Of a stretch of 64,000 bases of DNA, positions 52,701-64,000 are shown piece by piece (position 1 is the first letter of the stretch; the number at the start of each line of letters is the position of its first letter). The translations under genes and the position numbers were made by a program. The stretch is from Steinernema hermaphroditum (lineage: Eukaryota; Nematoda; Chromadorea; Rhabditida; Steinernematidae). The notes beneath the pieces are model-generated. The model was not told where the DNA came from and ran no database searches. It worked only from the letters and a program-made list of their open reading frames with translations. Where the stretch lies: contig CM059624.1 in the NCBI GenBank assembly GCA_030435675.1, positions 1 to 64,000 of the forward strand, in the 5' to 3' direction.

Positions 52701-55700
52701 TTTTATGATTCCATCTTGTAGAACTGCACGAGCCTGATTGAACGCGCCTACTCTCGTTGGATTTGCTGTGGACTATCTTAGTTTCCTGCAAAACTTTCAA
52801 TTCGAGACAGCAGGGCCCTTGCTCACACCAAGAGCTCTGCATCTGACCCTCCTGCTCCAAAGTACCATAGCATTTTTATGATTCCATCTTATAGAACTGC
52901 ACGAGCCTGATCGAACGCGCCTACTCTCGTTGGATTTCCTGCGGACTATCTTAGTTTCCTGCAAAACTTTCAATTCGAGACAGATAGGGCCTTGTTCATA
53001 CAAAGAGTTCTGCATCTGACCCTCCTGCTCCAAAGTACCATAGCATTTTTATGATTCCATCTTGTAGAACTGCACGAGCCTGATTGAACGCGCCTATTCC
53101 CGTTGGGATTACTGTGGACTATCTTAGTTTCCTGCAAAACTTTCAATTCGAGACAGCAGGGCCCTTGCTCACACCAAGAGCTCTGCATCTGACCCTCCTG
53201 CTCCAAAGTACCATGGCATTTTTGTGATTCCATCTTGTAGAACTGCACGAGCCTGATCGAACGCGCCTACTCTCGTTGGATTTCCTGTGGACTATCTTAG
53301 TTTCCTGCAAAACTTTCAATTCGAGACAGCAGGGCCCTTGCTCACACCAAGAGCTCTGCATCTGACCCTCCTGCTCCAAAGTACCATAGCATTTTTATGA
53401 TTCCATCTTATAGAACTGCACGAGCCTGATCGAACGCGCCTACTCTCGTTGGATTTCCTGCGGACTATCTTAGTTTCCTGCAAAACTTTCAATTCGAGAC
53501 AGATAGGGCCTTGTTCATACAAAGAGTTCTGCATCTGACCCTCCTGCTCCAAAGTACCATAGCATTTTTATGATTCCATCTTGTAGAACTGCACGAGCCT
53601 GATTGAACGCGCCTATTCCCGCTGGGATTACTGTGGACTATCTTAGTTTCCTGCAAAACTTTCAATTCGAGACAGCAGGGCCCTTGCTCACACCAAGAGC
53701 TCTGCATCTGACCCTCCTGCTCCAAAGTACCATAGCATTTTTATGATTCCATCTTATAGAACTGCACGAGCCTGATCGAACGCGCCTACTCTCGTTGGAT
53801 TTCCTGTGGACTATCTTAGTTTCCTGCAAAACTTTCAATTCGAGACAGATAGGGCCTTGTTCATGGAAAGAGTTCTGCATCTGACCCTCCTGCTCCAAAG
53901 TACCATAGCATTTTTATGATTCCATCTTGTAGAACTGCACGAGCCTGATCGAACGCGCCTACTCTCGTTGGATTTCCTGTGGACTATCTTAGTTTCCTGC
54001 AAAACTTTCAATTCGAGACAGCAGGGCCCTTGCTCACACCAAGAGCTCTGCATCTGACCCTCCTGCTCCAAAGTACCATAGCATTTTTATGATTCCATCT
54101 TATAGAACTGCACGAGCCTGATCGAACGCGCCTACTCTCGTTGGATTTCCTGCGGACTATCTTAGTTTCCTGCAAAACTTTCAATTCGAGACAGATAGGG
54201 CCTTGTTCATACAAAGAGTTCTGCATCTGACCCTCCTGCTCCAAAGTACCATAGCATTTTTATGATTCCATCTTGTAGAACTGCACGAGCCTGATTGAAC
54301 GCGCCTATTCCCGTTGGGATTACTGTGGACTATCTTAGTTTCCTGCAAAACTTTCAATTCGAGACAGCAGGGCCCTTGCTCACACCAAGAGCTCTGCATC
54401 TGACCCTCCTGCTCCAAAGTACCATGGCATTTTTGTGATTCCATCTTGTAGAACTGCACGAGCCTGATCGAACGCGCCTACTCTCGTTGGATTTCCTGTG
54501 GACTATCTTAGTTTCCTGCAAAACTTTCAATTCGAGACAGCAGGGCCCTTGCTCACACCAAGAGCTCTGCATCTGACCCTCCTGCTCCAAAGTACCATAG
54601 CATTTTTATGATTCCATCTTATAGAACTGCACGAGCCTGATCGAACGCGCCTACTCTCGTTGGATTTCCTGTGGACTATCTTAGTTTCCTGCAAAACTTT
54701 CAATTCGAGACAGATAGGGCCTTGTTCATGCAAAGAGTTCTGCATCTGACCCTCCTGCTCCAAAGTACCATAGCATTTTTATGATTCCATCTTGTAGAAC
54801 TGCACGAGCCTGATTGAACGCGCCTACTCTCGTTGGATTTGCTGTGGACTATCTTAGTTTGCTGCAAAACTTTCAATTCGAGACAGATAGGGCCTTGTTC
54901 ATGCAAAGAGTTCTGCATCTGACCCTCCTGCTCCAAAGTACCATAGCATTTTTATGATTCCATCTTATAGAACTGCACGAGCCTGATCGAACGCGCCTAC
55001 TCTCGTTGGATTTCCTGTGGACTATCTTAGTTTCCTGCAAAACTTTCAATTCGAGACAGATAGGGCCTTGTTCATGGAAAGAGTTCTGCATCTGACCCTC
55101 CTGCTCCAAAGTACCATAGCATTTTTATGATTCCATCTTGTAGAACTGCACGAGCCTGATCGAACGCGCCTACTCTCGTTGGATTTCCTGTGGACTATCT
55201 TAGTTTCCTGCAAAACTTTCAATTCGAGACAGCAGGGCCCTTGCTCACACCAAGAGCTCTGCATCTGACCCTCCTGCTCCAAAGTACCATAGCATTTTTA
55301 TGATTCCATCTTATAGAACTGCACGAGCCTGATCGAACGCGCCTACTCTCGTTAGATTTCCTGTGGACTATCTTAGTTTCCTGCAAAACTTTCAATTCGA
55401 GACAGATAGGGCCTTGTTCATGCAAAGAGTTCTGCATCTGACCCTCCTGCTCCAAAGTACCATAGCATTTTTATGATTCCATCTTGTAGAACTGCACGAG
55501 CCTGATTGAACGCGCCTACTCTCGTTGGATTTGCTGTGGACTATCTTAGTTTGCTGCAAAACTTTCAATTCGAGACAGATAGGGCCTTGTTCATGCAAAG
55601 AGTTCTGCATCTGACCCTCCTGCTCCAAAGTACCATAGCATTTTTATGATTCCATCTTGTAGAACTGCACGAGCCTGATTGAACGCGCCTACTCTCGTTG

Positions 55701-56700
55701 GATTTCCTGTGGACTATCTTAGTTTCCTGCAAAACTTTCAATTCGAGACAGATAGGGCCTTGTTCATGCAAAGAGTTCTGCATCTGACCCTCCTGCTCCA
55801 AAGTACCATAGCATTTTTATGATTCCATCTTATAGAACTGCACGAGCCTGATCGAACGCGCCTACTCTCGTTGGATTTCCTGTGGACTATCTTAGTTTCC
55901 TGCAAAACTTTCAATTCGAGACAGATAGGGCCTTGTTCATGGAAAGAGTTCTGCATCTGACCCTCCTGCTCCAAAGTACCATAGCATTTTTATGATTCCA
56001 TCTTGTAGAACTGCACGAGCCTGATTGAACGCGCCTACTCTCGTTGGATTTGCTGTGGACTATCTTAGTTTGCTGCAAAACTTTCAATTCGAGACAGCAG
56101 GGCCCTTGCTCACACCAAGAGCTCTGCATCTGACCCTCCTGCTCCAAAGTACCATGGCATTTTTGTGATTGGATCTTATAGAACTGCACGAGCCTGATCG
56201 AACGCGCCTACTCTCGTTGGATTTCCTGTGGACTATCTTAGTTTCCTGCAAAACTTTCAATTCGAGACAGCAGGGCCCTTGCTCACACCAAGAGCTCTGC
56301 ATCTGACCATCCTGCTCCAAAGTACCATAGCATTTTTATGATTCCATCTTGTAGAACTGCACGAGCCTGATTGAACGCGCCTACTCTCGTTGGATTTGCT
56401 GTGGACTATCTTAGTTTCCTGCAAAACTTTCAATTCGAGACAGCAGGGCCCTTGCTCACACCAAGAGCTCTGCATCTGACCCTCCTGCTCCAAAGTACCA
56501 TAGCATTTTTATGATTCCATCTTATAGAACTGCACGAGCCTGATCGAACGCGCCTACTCTCGTTGGATTTCCTGTGGACTATCTTAGTTTCCTGCAAAAC
56601 TTTCAATTCGAGACAGATAGGGCCTTGTTCATGCAAAGAGTTCTGCATCTGACCCTCCTGCTCCAAAGTACCATGGCATTTTTGTGATTCCATCTTGTAG
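40771..56700 (-). repeat. Reverse satellite zone with short mixed HORs
   Basis: About 92 clean monomers built from the same variant set, with 2- to 6-monomer patterns rather than one fixed unit. Useful internal marks are GTTTGCTGCAAAAC (43.26, 43.60, 44.65, 45.69, 46.55, 54.86, 55.55 and 56.07 kb), CCATTCTCG-free GGAATTACT at about 44,448, GATTGCCATC at about 45,090, and 174-bp monomers near 41.56, 43.98, 45.19, 45.37, 47.45, 49.36 and 52.13 kb. TCATGGAAAGAG occurs several times between 52.3 and 55.9 kb. Nothing but satellite is present. Confidence 0.85.
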
Positions 56701-56769
56701 AACTGCACGAGCCTGATCGAACGCGCCTACTCTCGTTGGATTTGCTGTGGACTATCTTAGTTTGCTGCA

Positions 56770-58640
56770 AAACTTTCAATTCGAGACAGCAGGGCCCTTG
56801 CTCACACCAAGAGCTCTGCATCTGACCCTCCTGCTCCAAAGTACCATGGCATTTTTGTGATTGGATCTTATAGAACTGCACGAGCCTGATCGAACGCGCC
56901 TACTCTCGTTGGATTTCCTGTGGACTATCTTAGTTTCCTGCAAAACTTTCAATTCGAGACAGCAGGGCCCTTGCTCACACCAAGAGCTCTGCATCTGACC
57001 ATCCTGCTCCAAAGTACCATAGCATTTTTATGATTCTATCTTGTAGAACTGCACGAGCCTGATTGAACGCGCCTACTCTCGTTGGATTTGCTGTGGACTA
57101 TCTTAGTTTCCTGCAAAACTTTCAATTCGAGACAGCAGGGCCCTTGCTCACACCAAGAGCTCTGCATCTGACCCTCCTGCTCCAAAGTACCATAGCATTT
57201 TTATGATTCCATCTTATAGAACTGCACGAGCCTGATCGAACGCGCCTACTCTCGTTGGATTTCCTGCGGACTATCTTAGTTTCCTGCAAAACTTTCAATT
57301 CGAGACAGATAGGGCCTTGTTCATACAAAGAGTTCTGCATCTGACCCTCCTGCTCCAAAGTACCATAGCATTTTTATGATTCCATCTTGTAGAACTGCAC
57401 GAGCCTGATTGAACGCGCCTATTCCCGTTGGGATTACTGTGGACTATCCTAGTTTCCTGCAAAACTTTCAATTCGAGACAGCAGGGCCCTTGCTCACACC
57501 AAGAGCTCTGCATCTGACCCTCCTGCTCCAAAGTACCATGGCATTTTTGTGATTCCATCTTGTAGAACTGCACGAGCCTGATCGAACGCGCCTACTCTCG
57601 TTGGATTTCCTGTGGACTACCTTAGTTTCCTGCAAAACTTTCAATTCGAGACAGCAGGGCCCTTGCTCACACCAAGAGCTCTGCATCTGACCATCCTGCT
57701 CCAAAGTACCATGGCATTTTTGTGATTGGATCTTATAGAACTGCACGAGCCTGATTGAACGCGCCTACTCTCGTTGGATTTGCTGTGGACTATCTTAGTT
57801 TGCTGCAAAACTTTCAATTCGAGACAGCAGGGCCCTTGCTCACACCAAGAGCTCTGCATCTGACCCTCCTGCTCCAAAGTACCATGGCATTTTTGTGATT
57901 GGATCTTATAGAACTGCACGAGCCTGATCGAACGCGCCTACTCTCGTTGGATTTCCTGTGGACTATCTTAGTTTCCTGCAAAACTTTCAATTCGAGACAG
58001 CAGGGCCCTTGCTCACACCAAGAGCTCTGCATCTGACCATCCTGCTCCAAAGTACCATAGCATTTTTATGATTCTATCTTGTAGAACTGCACGAGCCTGA
58101 TTGAACGCGCCTACTCTCGTTGGATTTGCTGTGGACTATCTTAGTTTCCTGCAAAACTTTCACCTCGAGACAGCAGGGCCCTTGCTCACACCAAGAGCTC
58201 TGCATCTGACCCTCCTGCTCCAAAGTACCATAGCATTTTTATGATTCCATCTTATAGAACTGCACGAGCCTGATCGAACGCGCCTACTCTCGTTGGATTT
58301 CCTGCGGACTATCTTAGTTTCCTGCAAAACTTTCAATTCGAGACAGATAGGGCCTTGTTCATACAAAGAGTTCTGCATCTGACCCCTCCGCTCCAAAGTA
58401 CCATAGCATTTTTATGATTCCATCTTGTAGAACTGCACGAGCCTGATTGAACGCGCCTATTCCCGTTGGGATTACTGTGGACTATCCTAGTTTCCTGCAA
58501 AACTTTCACCTCGAGACAGCAGGGCCCTTGCTCACACCAAGAGCTCTGCATCTGACCCTCCTGCTCCAAAGTACCATGGCATTTTTGTGATTCCATCTTG
58601 TAGAACTGCACGAGCCTGATCGAACGCGCCTACTCTCGTT
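56770..58640 (-). repeat. 6-monomer higher-order repeat (1038 bp), two copies
   Basis: Private variants recur exactly 1038 bp (6 x 173) apart: TTCTATCTTG at 57,034 and 58,072, and ATCCTAGTTTCC at 57,446 and 58,484. Neighbouring monomers carry matching marks such as GACCATCC. The second copy has gained CACCTCGAGAC for CAATTCGAGAC in two monomers (58,161 and 58,507) and a CCCCTCCGCTCC change near 58,382, so it has diverged or converted since the duplication. Confidence 0.8.
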
Positions 58641-58929
58641 GGATTTCCTGTGGACTATCTTAGTTTCCTGCAAAACTTTCAATTCGAGACAGCTAGGGCC
58701 CTTTGCTCACACCAAGAGCTCTGCATCTGACCATCCTGCTCCAAAGTACCATGGCATTTTTGTGATTGGATCTTATAGAACTGCACGAGCCTGATCGAAC
58801 GCGCCTACTCTCGTTGGATTTCCTGTGGACTATCTTAGTTTCCTGCAAAACTTTCAATTCGAGACAGCAGGGCCCTTGCTCACACCAAGAGCTCTGCATC
58901 TGACCCTCCTGCTCCAAAGTACCATAGCA

Positions 58930-61530
58930 TTTTTATGATTGGATCTTGTAGAACTGCACGAGCCTGATCGAACGCGCCTACTCTCGTTGGATTTCTGTGG
59001 ACTATCTTAGTTTCCTGCAAAACTTTCAATTCGAGACAGCAGGGCCTTGCTCATACCAAGAGCTCTGCATCTGACCCTCCTGCTCCAAAGTACCATAGCA
59101 TTTTTATGATTGGATCTTGTAGAACTGCACGAGCCTGATCGAACGCGCCTACTCTCGTTGGATTTCCTGTGGACTATCTTAGTTTCCTGCAAAACTTTCA
59201 ATTCGAGACAGCAGGGCCTTGTTCATGCCAAGAGCTCTGCATCTGACCCTCCTGCTCCAAAGTACCATAGCATTTTTATGATTGGATCTTGTAGAACTGC
59301 ACGAGCCTGATCGAACGCGCCTACTCTCGTTGGATTTCCTGTGGACTATCTTAGTTTCCTGCAAAACTTTCAATTCGAGACAGCAGGGCCCTTGCTCACA
59401 CCAAGAGCTCTGCATCTGACCCTCCTGCTCCAAAGTACCATAGCATTTTTATGATTGGATCTTGTAGAACTGCACGAGCCTGATCGAACGCGCCTACTCT
59501 CGTTGGATTTCCTGTGGACTATCTTAGTTTCCTGCAAAACTTTCAATTCGAGACAGATAGGGCCTTGTTCATGCAAAGAGTTCTGCATCTGACCCTCCTG
59601 CTCCAAAGTACCATAGCATTTTTATGATTGGATCTTGTAGAACTGCACGAGCCTGATCGAACGCGCCTATTCTCGTTGGGATTACTGTGGACTATCTTAG
59701 TTTCCTGCAAAACTTTCAATTCGAGACAGCAGGGCCCTTGCTCATGCCAAGAGCTCTGCATCTGACCCTCCTGCTCCAAAGTACCATAGCATTTTTATGA
59801 TTGGATCTTGTAGAACTGCACGAGCCTGATCGAACGCGCCTACTCTCGTTGGATTTCTGTGGACTATCTTAGTTTCCTGCAAAACTTTCAATTCGAGACA
59901 GATAGGGCCTTGTTCATGCCAAGAGCTCTGCATCTGACCCTCCTGCTCCAAAGTACCATAGCATTTTTATGATTGGATCTTGTAGAACTGCACGAGCCTG
60001 ATCGAACGCGCCTACTCCCGTTGGATTTCCTGTGGACTATCTTAGTTTCCTGCAAAACTTTCAATTCGAGACAGCAGGGCCTTGTTCATGCCAAGAGCTC
60101 TGCATCTGACCCTCCTGCTCCAAAGTACCATAGCATTTTTATGATTGGATCTTGTAGAACTGCACGAGCCTGATCGAACGCGCCTACTCTCGTTGGATTT
60201 CTGTGGACTATCTTAGTTTCCTGCAAAACTTTCAATTCGAGACAGATAGGGCCTTGTTCATGCAAAGAGCTCTGCATCTGACCCTCCTGCTCCAAAGTAC
60301 CATAGCATTTTTATGATTGGATCTTGTAGAACTGCACGAGCCTGATCGAACGCGCCTACTCTCGTTGGATTTCCTGTGGACTATCTTAGTTTCCTGCAAA
60401 ACTTTCAATTCGAGACAGCAGGGCCCTTGCTCATACCAAGAGCTCTGCATCTGACCCTCCTGCTCCAAAGTACCATAGCATTTTTATGATTGGATCTTGT
60501 AGAACTGCACGAGCCTGATCGAACGCGCCTACTCTCGTTGGATTTCTGTGGACTATCTTAGTTTCCTGCAAAACTTTCAATTCGAGACAGATAGGGCCTT
60601 GTTCATGCAAAGAGCTCTGCATCTGACCCTCCTGCTCCAAAGTACCATAGCATTTTTATGATTGGATCTTGTAGAACTGCACGAGCCTGATCGAACGCGC
60701 CTACTCTCGTTGGATTTCCTGTGGACTATCTTAGTTTCCTGCAAAACTTTCAATTCGAGACAGCAGGGCCCTTGCTCACACCAAAGAGCTCTGCATCTGA
60801 CCCTCCTGCTCCAAAGTACCATAGCATTTTTATGATTGGATCTTGTAGAACTGCACGAGCCTGATCGAACGCGCCTACTCTCGTTGGATTTCTGTGGACT
60901 ATCTTAGTTTCCTGCAAAACTTTCAATTCGAGACAGCAGGGCCTTGTTCATACCAAGAGCTCTGCATCTGACCCTCCTGCTCCAAAGTACCATAGCATTT
61001 TTATGATTGGATCTTGTAGAACTGCACGAGCCTGATCGAACGCGCCTATTCCCGTTGGATTTCCTGTGGACTATCTTAGTTTCCTGCAAAACTTTCAATT
61101 CGAGACAGCAGGGCCCTTGCTCATGCCAAGAGCTCTGCATCTGACCCTCCTGCTCCAAAGTACCATAGCATTTTTATGATTGGATCTTGTAGAACTGCAC
61201 GAGCCTGATCGAACGCGCCTACTCTCGTTGGATTTCCTGTGGACTATCTTAGTTTCCTGCAAAACTTTCAATTCGAGACAGCAGGGCCCTTGTTCATGCA
61301 AAGCTCTGCATCTGACCCTCCTGCTCCAAAGTACCATAGCATTTTTATGATTGGATCTTGTAGAACTGCACGAGCCTGATCGAACGCGCCTATTCCCGTT
61401 GGATTTCCTGTGGACTATCTTAGTTTCCTGCAAAACTTTCAATTCGAGACAGATAGGGCCTTGTTCATACAAAGAGCTCTGCATCTGACCCTCCTGCTCC
61501 AAAGTACCATAGCATTTTTATGATCGGATC
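58930..61530 (-). repeat. Dimeric satellite zone
   Basis: From about 58.93 kb almost every monomer carries GATTGGATCTTG, unlike the CCATC-rich zone before it. A one-base-short form, TTGGATTTCTGTGG, recurs in alternate monomers at about 59,851, 60,195, 60,540 and 60,886 (steps 344-346 bp), giving a dimeric unit. Other marks are TTCATGCCAAGAGC and TTCATACCAAGAGC, rare elsewhere in this arm. Monomers are intact. Confidence 0.8.
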
Positions 61531-63560
61531 TTGTAGAACTGCCAGAGCCTGATCGAACGCGCCTACTCTCGTTGGATTTACTGTGGACTATATCTTGGTT
61601 TCCTGCAAAACTTTCAATTCGAGACAGCAGGGCCCTTGCTCACACCAAAGAGCTCTGCATCTGACCCTCCTGCTCCAAAGTACCATAGCATTTTTATGAT
61701 CGGATCTTGTAGAACTGCAAGAGCCTGATCGAACGCGCCTATTCCCGTTGGGATTACTGTGGACTATCTTAGTTTCCTGCAAAACTTTCAATTCGAGACA
61801 GTTAGGGCCCTTGTTCATACCAAGAGTTATGCATCTGACCCCTCCCGCTCCAAAAAACCCCCCCCTTTTTATGATTGGATCTTGTAGAACTGCACGAGCC
61901 TGATCGAACACGTCTACTCTCGTTGGATTTCCTGTGACTATCTTAGTTTCCTGCAAAACTTTCAATTCGAGACAGCAGGGCCCTGCTCACCCAAGAGTTC
62001 TGCATCGGCCCTCCTGCTCCAAAGTACCATAGCATTTTTATGATTGGATCTTGTAGAACTGCACGAGCCTGATCGAACGCGCCTACTCTCGTTGGATTTC
62101 CTGCGGACTATCTTAGTTTCCTGCAAAACTTTCAATTCGAGACAGCAGGGCCCTTGCTCACTCAAAGAGCTCTGCATCTGACCCTCCTGCTCCAAAGTAC
62201 CATAGCATTTTTATGATTGGATCGTGTAGAACTGCACGAGCCTGATCGAACGCGCCTACTCTCGTTGGATTTCCTGCGGACTATCTTAGTTTCCTGCAAA
62301 ACTTTCAATTCGAGACAGCAGGGCCCTTCCTCACACCAGAAGCTCTGCATCCGACCTCCTACTGCTCCAAAAGAGCCTGCCGGCATTTTTATGATTGGAT
62401 CTTGTAGAACTGCACGAGCCTGATCGAACGCGCCTACTCTCGTTGGATTTCCTGCGGACTATCTTAGTTTCCTGCAAAACTTTCAATTCGAGACAGCAGG
62501 GCCCTTGCTCACACCAAGAGTTCTGCATCTGACCCTCCTGCTCCAAAGTACCATAGCATTTTTATGATTGGATCTTGTAGAACTGCACGAGCCTGATCGA
62601 ACGCGCCTACTCTCGTTGGATTTACTGTGGACTATCTTAGTTTCCTGCAAAACTTTCAATTCGAGACAGCATAGGGCCTTGTTCATACAAAGAGTTATGC
62701 ATCTAGCCCTCCCGCTCCAAAGAACCCCCCCCTTTTTATGATTGGATCTTGTAGAACTGCACGAGCCTGATCGAACGCATCTACTCTCGTTGGATTTCCT
62801 GTGGACTATCTTAGTTTCCTGCAAAACTTTCAATTCGAGACAGCAAGGGCCCTGCTCACACCAAGAGTTCTGCATCTGACCCTCCTGCTCCAAAGTACCA
62901 TAGCATTTTTATGATTGGATCTTGTAGAACTGCACGAGCCTGATCGAACGCGCCTACTCTCGTTGGATTTACTGTGGACTATCTTGGTTTCCTGCAAAAC
63001 TTTCAATTCGAGACAGATAGGGCCTTGTTCGTACAAGAGTTCTGCATCTGACCCTCCTGCTCCAAAGTACCATAGCATTTTTATGATTCCATCTTGTAGA
63101 ACTGCACGAGCCTGATCGAACGCGCCTACTCTCGTTGGATTTACTGTGGACTATCTTAGTTTCCTGCAAAACTTTCAATTCGAGACAGCAAGGGCCCTTG
63201 CTCACACCAAGAGCTCTGCATCTGACCCCTCCTGCTCCAAAGTACCATAGCATTTTTATGATCGGATCTTGTACAACTGCACGAGCCTGATCGAACGCGC
63301 CTATTCCCGTTGGGATTACTGTGGACTATCCAAGTTTCCTGCAAAACTTTCAATTCGAGACAGTTAGGGCCTTGTTCATACAAAGAGTTATGCATCTGAC
63401 CCTCCTGCTCCAAAGTACCATAGCATTTTTATGATTGGATCTTGTAGAACTGCACGAGCCTGATCGAACGCGTCTACTCTCGTTGGATTTCCTGTGGACT
63501 ATCTTAGTTTCCTGCAAAACTTTCAATTCGAGACAGCAGGGCCAATGCTCACCCACAAGA
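61531..63560 (-). repeat. Damaged satellite zone, right side
   Basis: Monomers here contain small lesions: ACTGCCAGAGCC near 61,540; ACTATATCTTGG near 61,588; a run of eight C at 61,858-61,865 and another at 62,725-62,732; a rewritten stretch CCAAAAGAGCCTGCCGGC near 62,368; and shortened or altered CACCC forms at about 61,988 and 63,550. The two C8 monomers lie about 867 bp apart (five monomers) and share flanking changes, so part of the damage was copied by later duplication. Cleaner monomers resume at about 63.6 kb. Confidence 0.8.
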
Positions 63561-64000
63561 GTTCTGCATCTGACCCTCCTGCTCCAAAGTACCATAGCAT
63601 TTTTATGATTGGATCTTGTAGAACTGCACGAGCCTGATCGAACGCGCCTACTCTCGTTGGATTTCCTGCGGACTATCTTAGTTTCCTGCAAAACTTTCCA
63701 TTCGAGACAGCAGGGCCCTTGCTCACACCAAGAGCTCTGCATCTGACCCTCCTGCTCCAAAGTACCATAGCATTTTTATGATTGGATCGTGTAGAACTGC
63801 ACGAGCCTGATCGAACGCGCCTACTCCCGTTGGATTTCCTGTGGACTATCTTAGTTTCCTGCAAAACTTTCAATTCGAGACAGCAGGGCCCTTGCTCACA
63901 CCAAGAGCTCTGCATCTGACCCTCCTGCTCCAAAGTACCATAGCATTTTTATGATCGGATCTTGTAGAACTGCACAAGCCTGATCGAACGCGCCTACTCC

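Larger units (their letters stand above)
20040..64000 (-). repeat. 173-bp satellite array, reverse arm
   Basis: About 254 monomers of the same satellite, all on the minus strand and head to tail. The plus strand shows the complement landmarks, such as CCTGCAAAACTTTCAATTCG, once per 173 bp. No strand switch or unrelated insertion is seen within the arm. Compared with the left arm it is richer in the GAGCTCTTGGTGTGAGC subfamily (plus strand GCTCACACCAAGAGCTC) and shows clear higher-order repeats of 2 to about 21 monomers. Both array ends lie outside the window or in the gap. Confidence 0.98.

Noticed and set aside
78..63933. Hundreds of overlapping small open reading frames of 60-246 codons on both strands
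   Set aside because: All are translations of the same 173/174-bp repeat in shifting frames and overlap head to tail. They track the strand of the satellite, and some run through the N gap. There is no start context, no unique domain and no variation pattern typical of coding selection.
1..64000. CRISPR array
   Set aside because: The repeat is contiguous at 173 bp with no unique spacers. The unit is far longer than CRISPR repeats and no cas genes are present.
1..64000. Primate alpha satellite (171 bp) or another named centromeric satellite
   Set aside because: The length is close but the sequence does not resemble alpha satellite, and I do not recognise it as the Arabidopsis 178-bp or Brassica 176-bp repeats. 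A library search would be needed to name it.
1..64000. Large palindrome with the gap at its centre
   Set aside because: The arms are inverted, but the subfamilies at mirrored distances differ: damaged GCATAACTC copies left of the gap, clean 11-mer HORs right of it. The arms are not inverted copies of each other.
1..64000. A new defence, toxin or biosynthetic gene system
   Set aside because: No protein-coding locus of any kind is present, so there is nothing to support such a system. The interest here lies in satellite structure.

Overview
This window is one block of satellite DNA, almost certainly from a eukaryotic nuclear genome. I find no gene, RNA gene, transposon or unique single-copy stretch in it. 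The only non-satellite material is a 500-base run of N (19540-20039) and an insertion of about 64 bp near 17.5 kb. The repeat unit is 173 bp (a clean consensus copy is 3826-3998, about 45% G+C), with common 172 and 174 bp length variants. About 113 copies lie left of the gap and about 254 right of it. A unit near nucleosome-plus-linker length, head-to-tail order, higher-order repeats (HORs), a homogenised interior and damaged patches are the usual signs of a centromeric or pericentromeric (or other heterochromatic) satellite. I do not recognise the monomer as a named satellite. It is not primate alpha satellite, and I cannot name the organism.

Layout. 1-3.64 kb: forward array of mixed subfamilies with an HOR of 10-11 monomers (1903 bp then about 1734 bp). 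3.64-12.2 kb: more uniform forward array with stretches of alternating 173/174 bp monomers, a 347 bp dimer. 12.2-15.96 kb: rise of a subfamily carrying GCATAACTC instead of GCAGAACTC. 15.96-19.24 kb: damaged monomers with indels, G-runs, the 64 bp insertion and a scrambled junction. 19.24-19.54 kb: two clean monomers, then the gap. From 20.04 kb to the end the same satellite continues on the opposite strand. 20.04-29.4 kb: HOR blocks of about 11, 12 and 21 monomers. 30.3-34.4 kb: tandem duplication with a 12-monomer (2076 bp) step. 34.4-58.7 kb: shorter HORs of 4, 8 and 6 monomers. 58.9-61.5 kb: a dimer-like alternation (344-346 bp). 61.5-63.6 kb: damaged monomers again, some sharing an inherited run of eight C.

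The many small open reading frames (78, 92, 136, 194 codons) are by-products of the repeat. 173 is not a multiple of 3, so the frame shifts at each monomer. 174 bp monomers keep the frame, so reading frames lengthen in steps of 58 codons. None should be annotated as a gene.

Points for follow-up: the strand switch exactly at a fixed-size assembly gap (misjoin or real inversion); a CENP-B-box-like motif matching 8 of 9 defined positions in one subfamily only; an adjacent hairpin-forming dyad in the same subfamily; an indel hotspot tied to a second subfamily; and multi-scale HORs with the same 11-monomer period on both sides of the gap.
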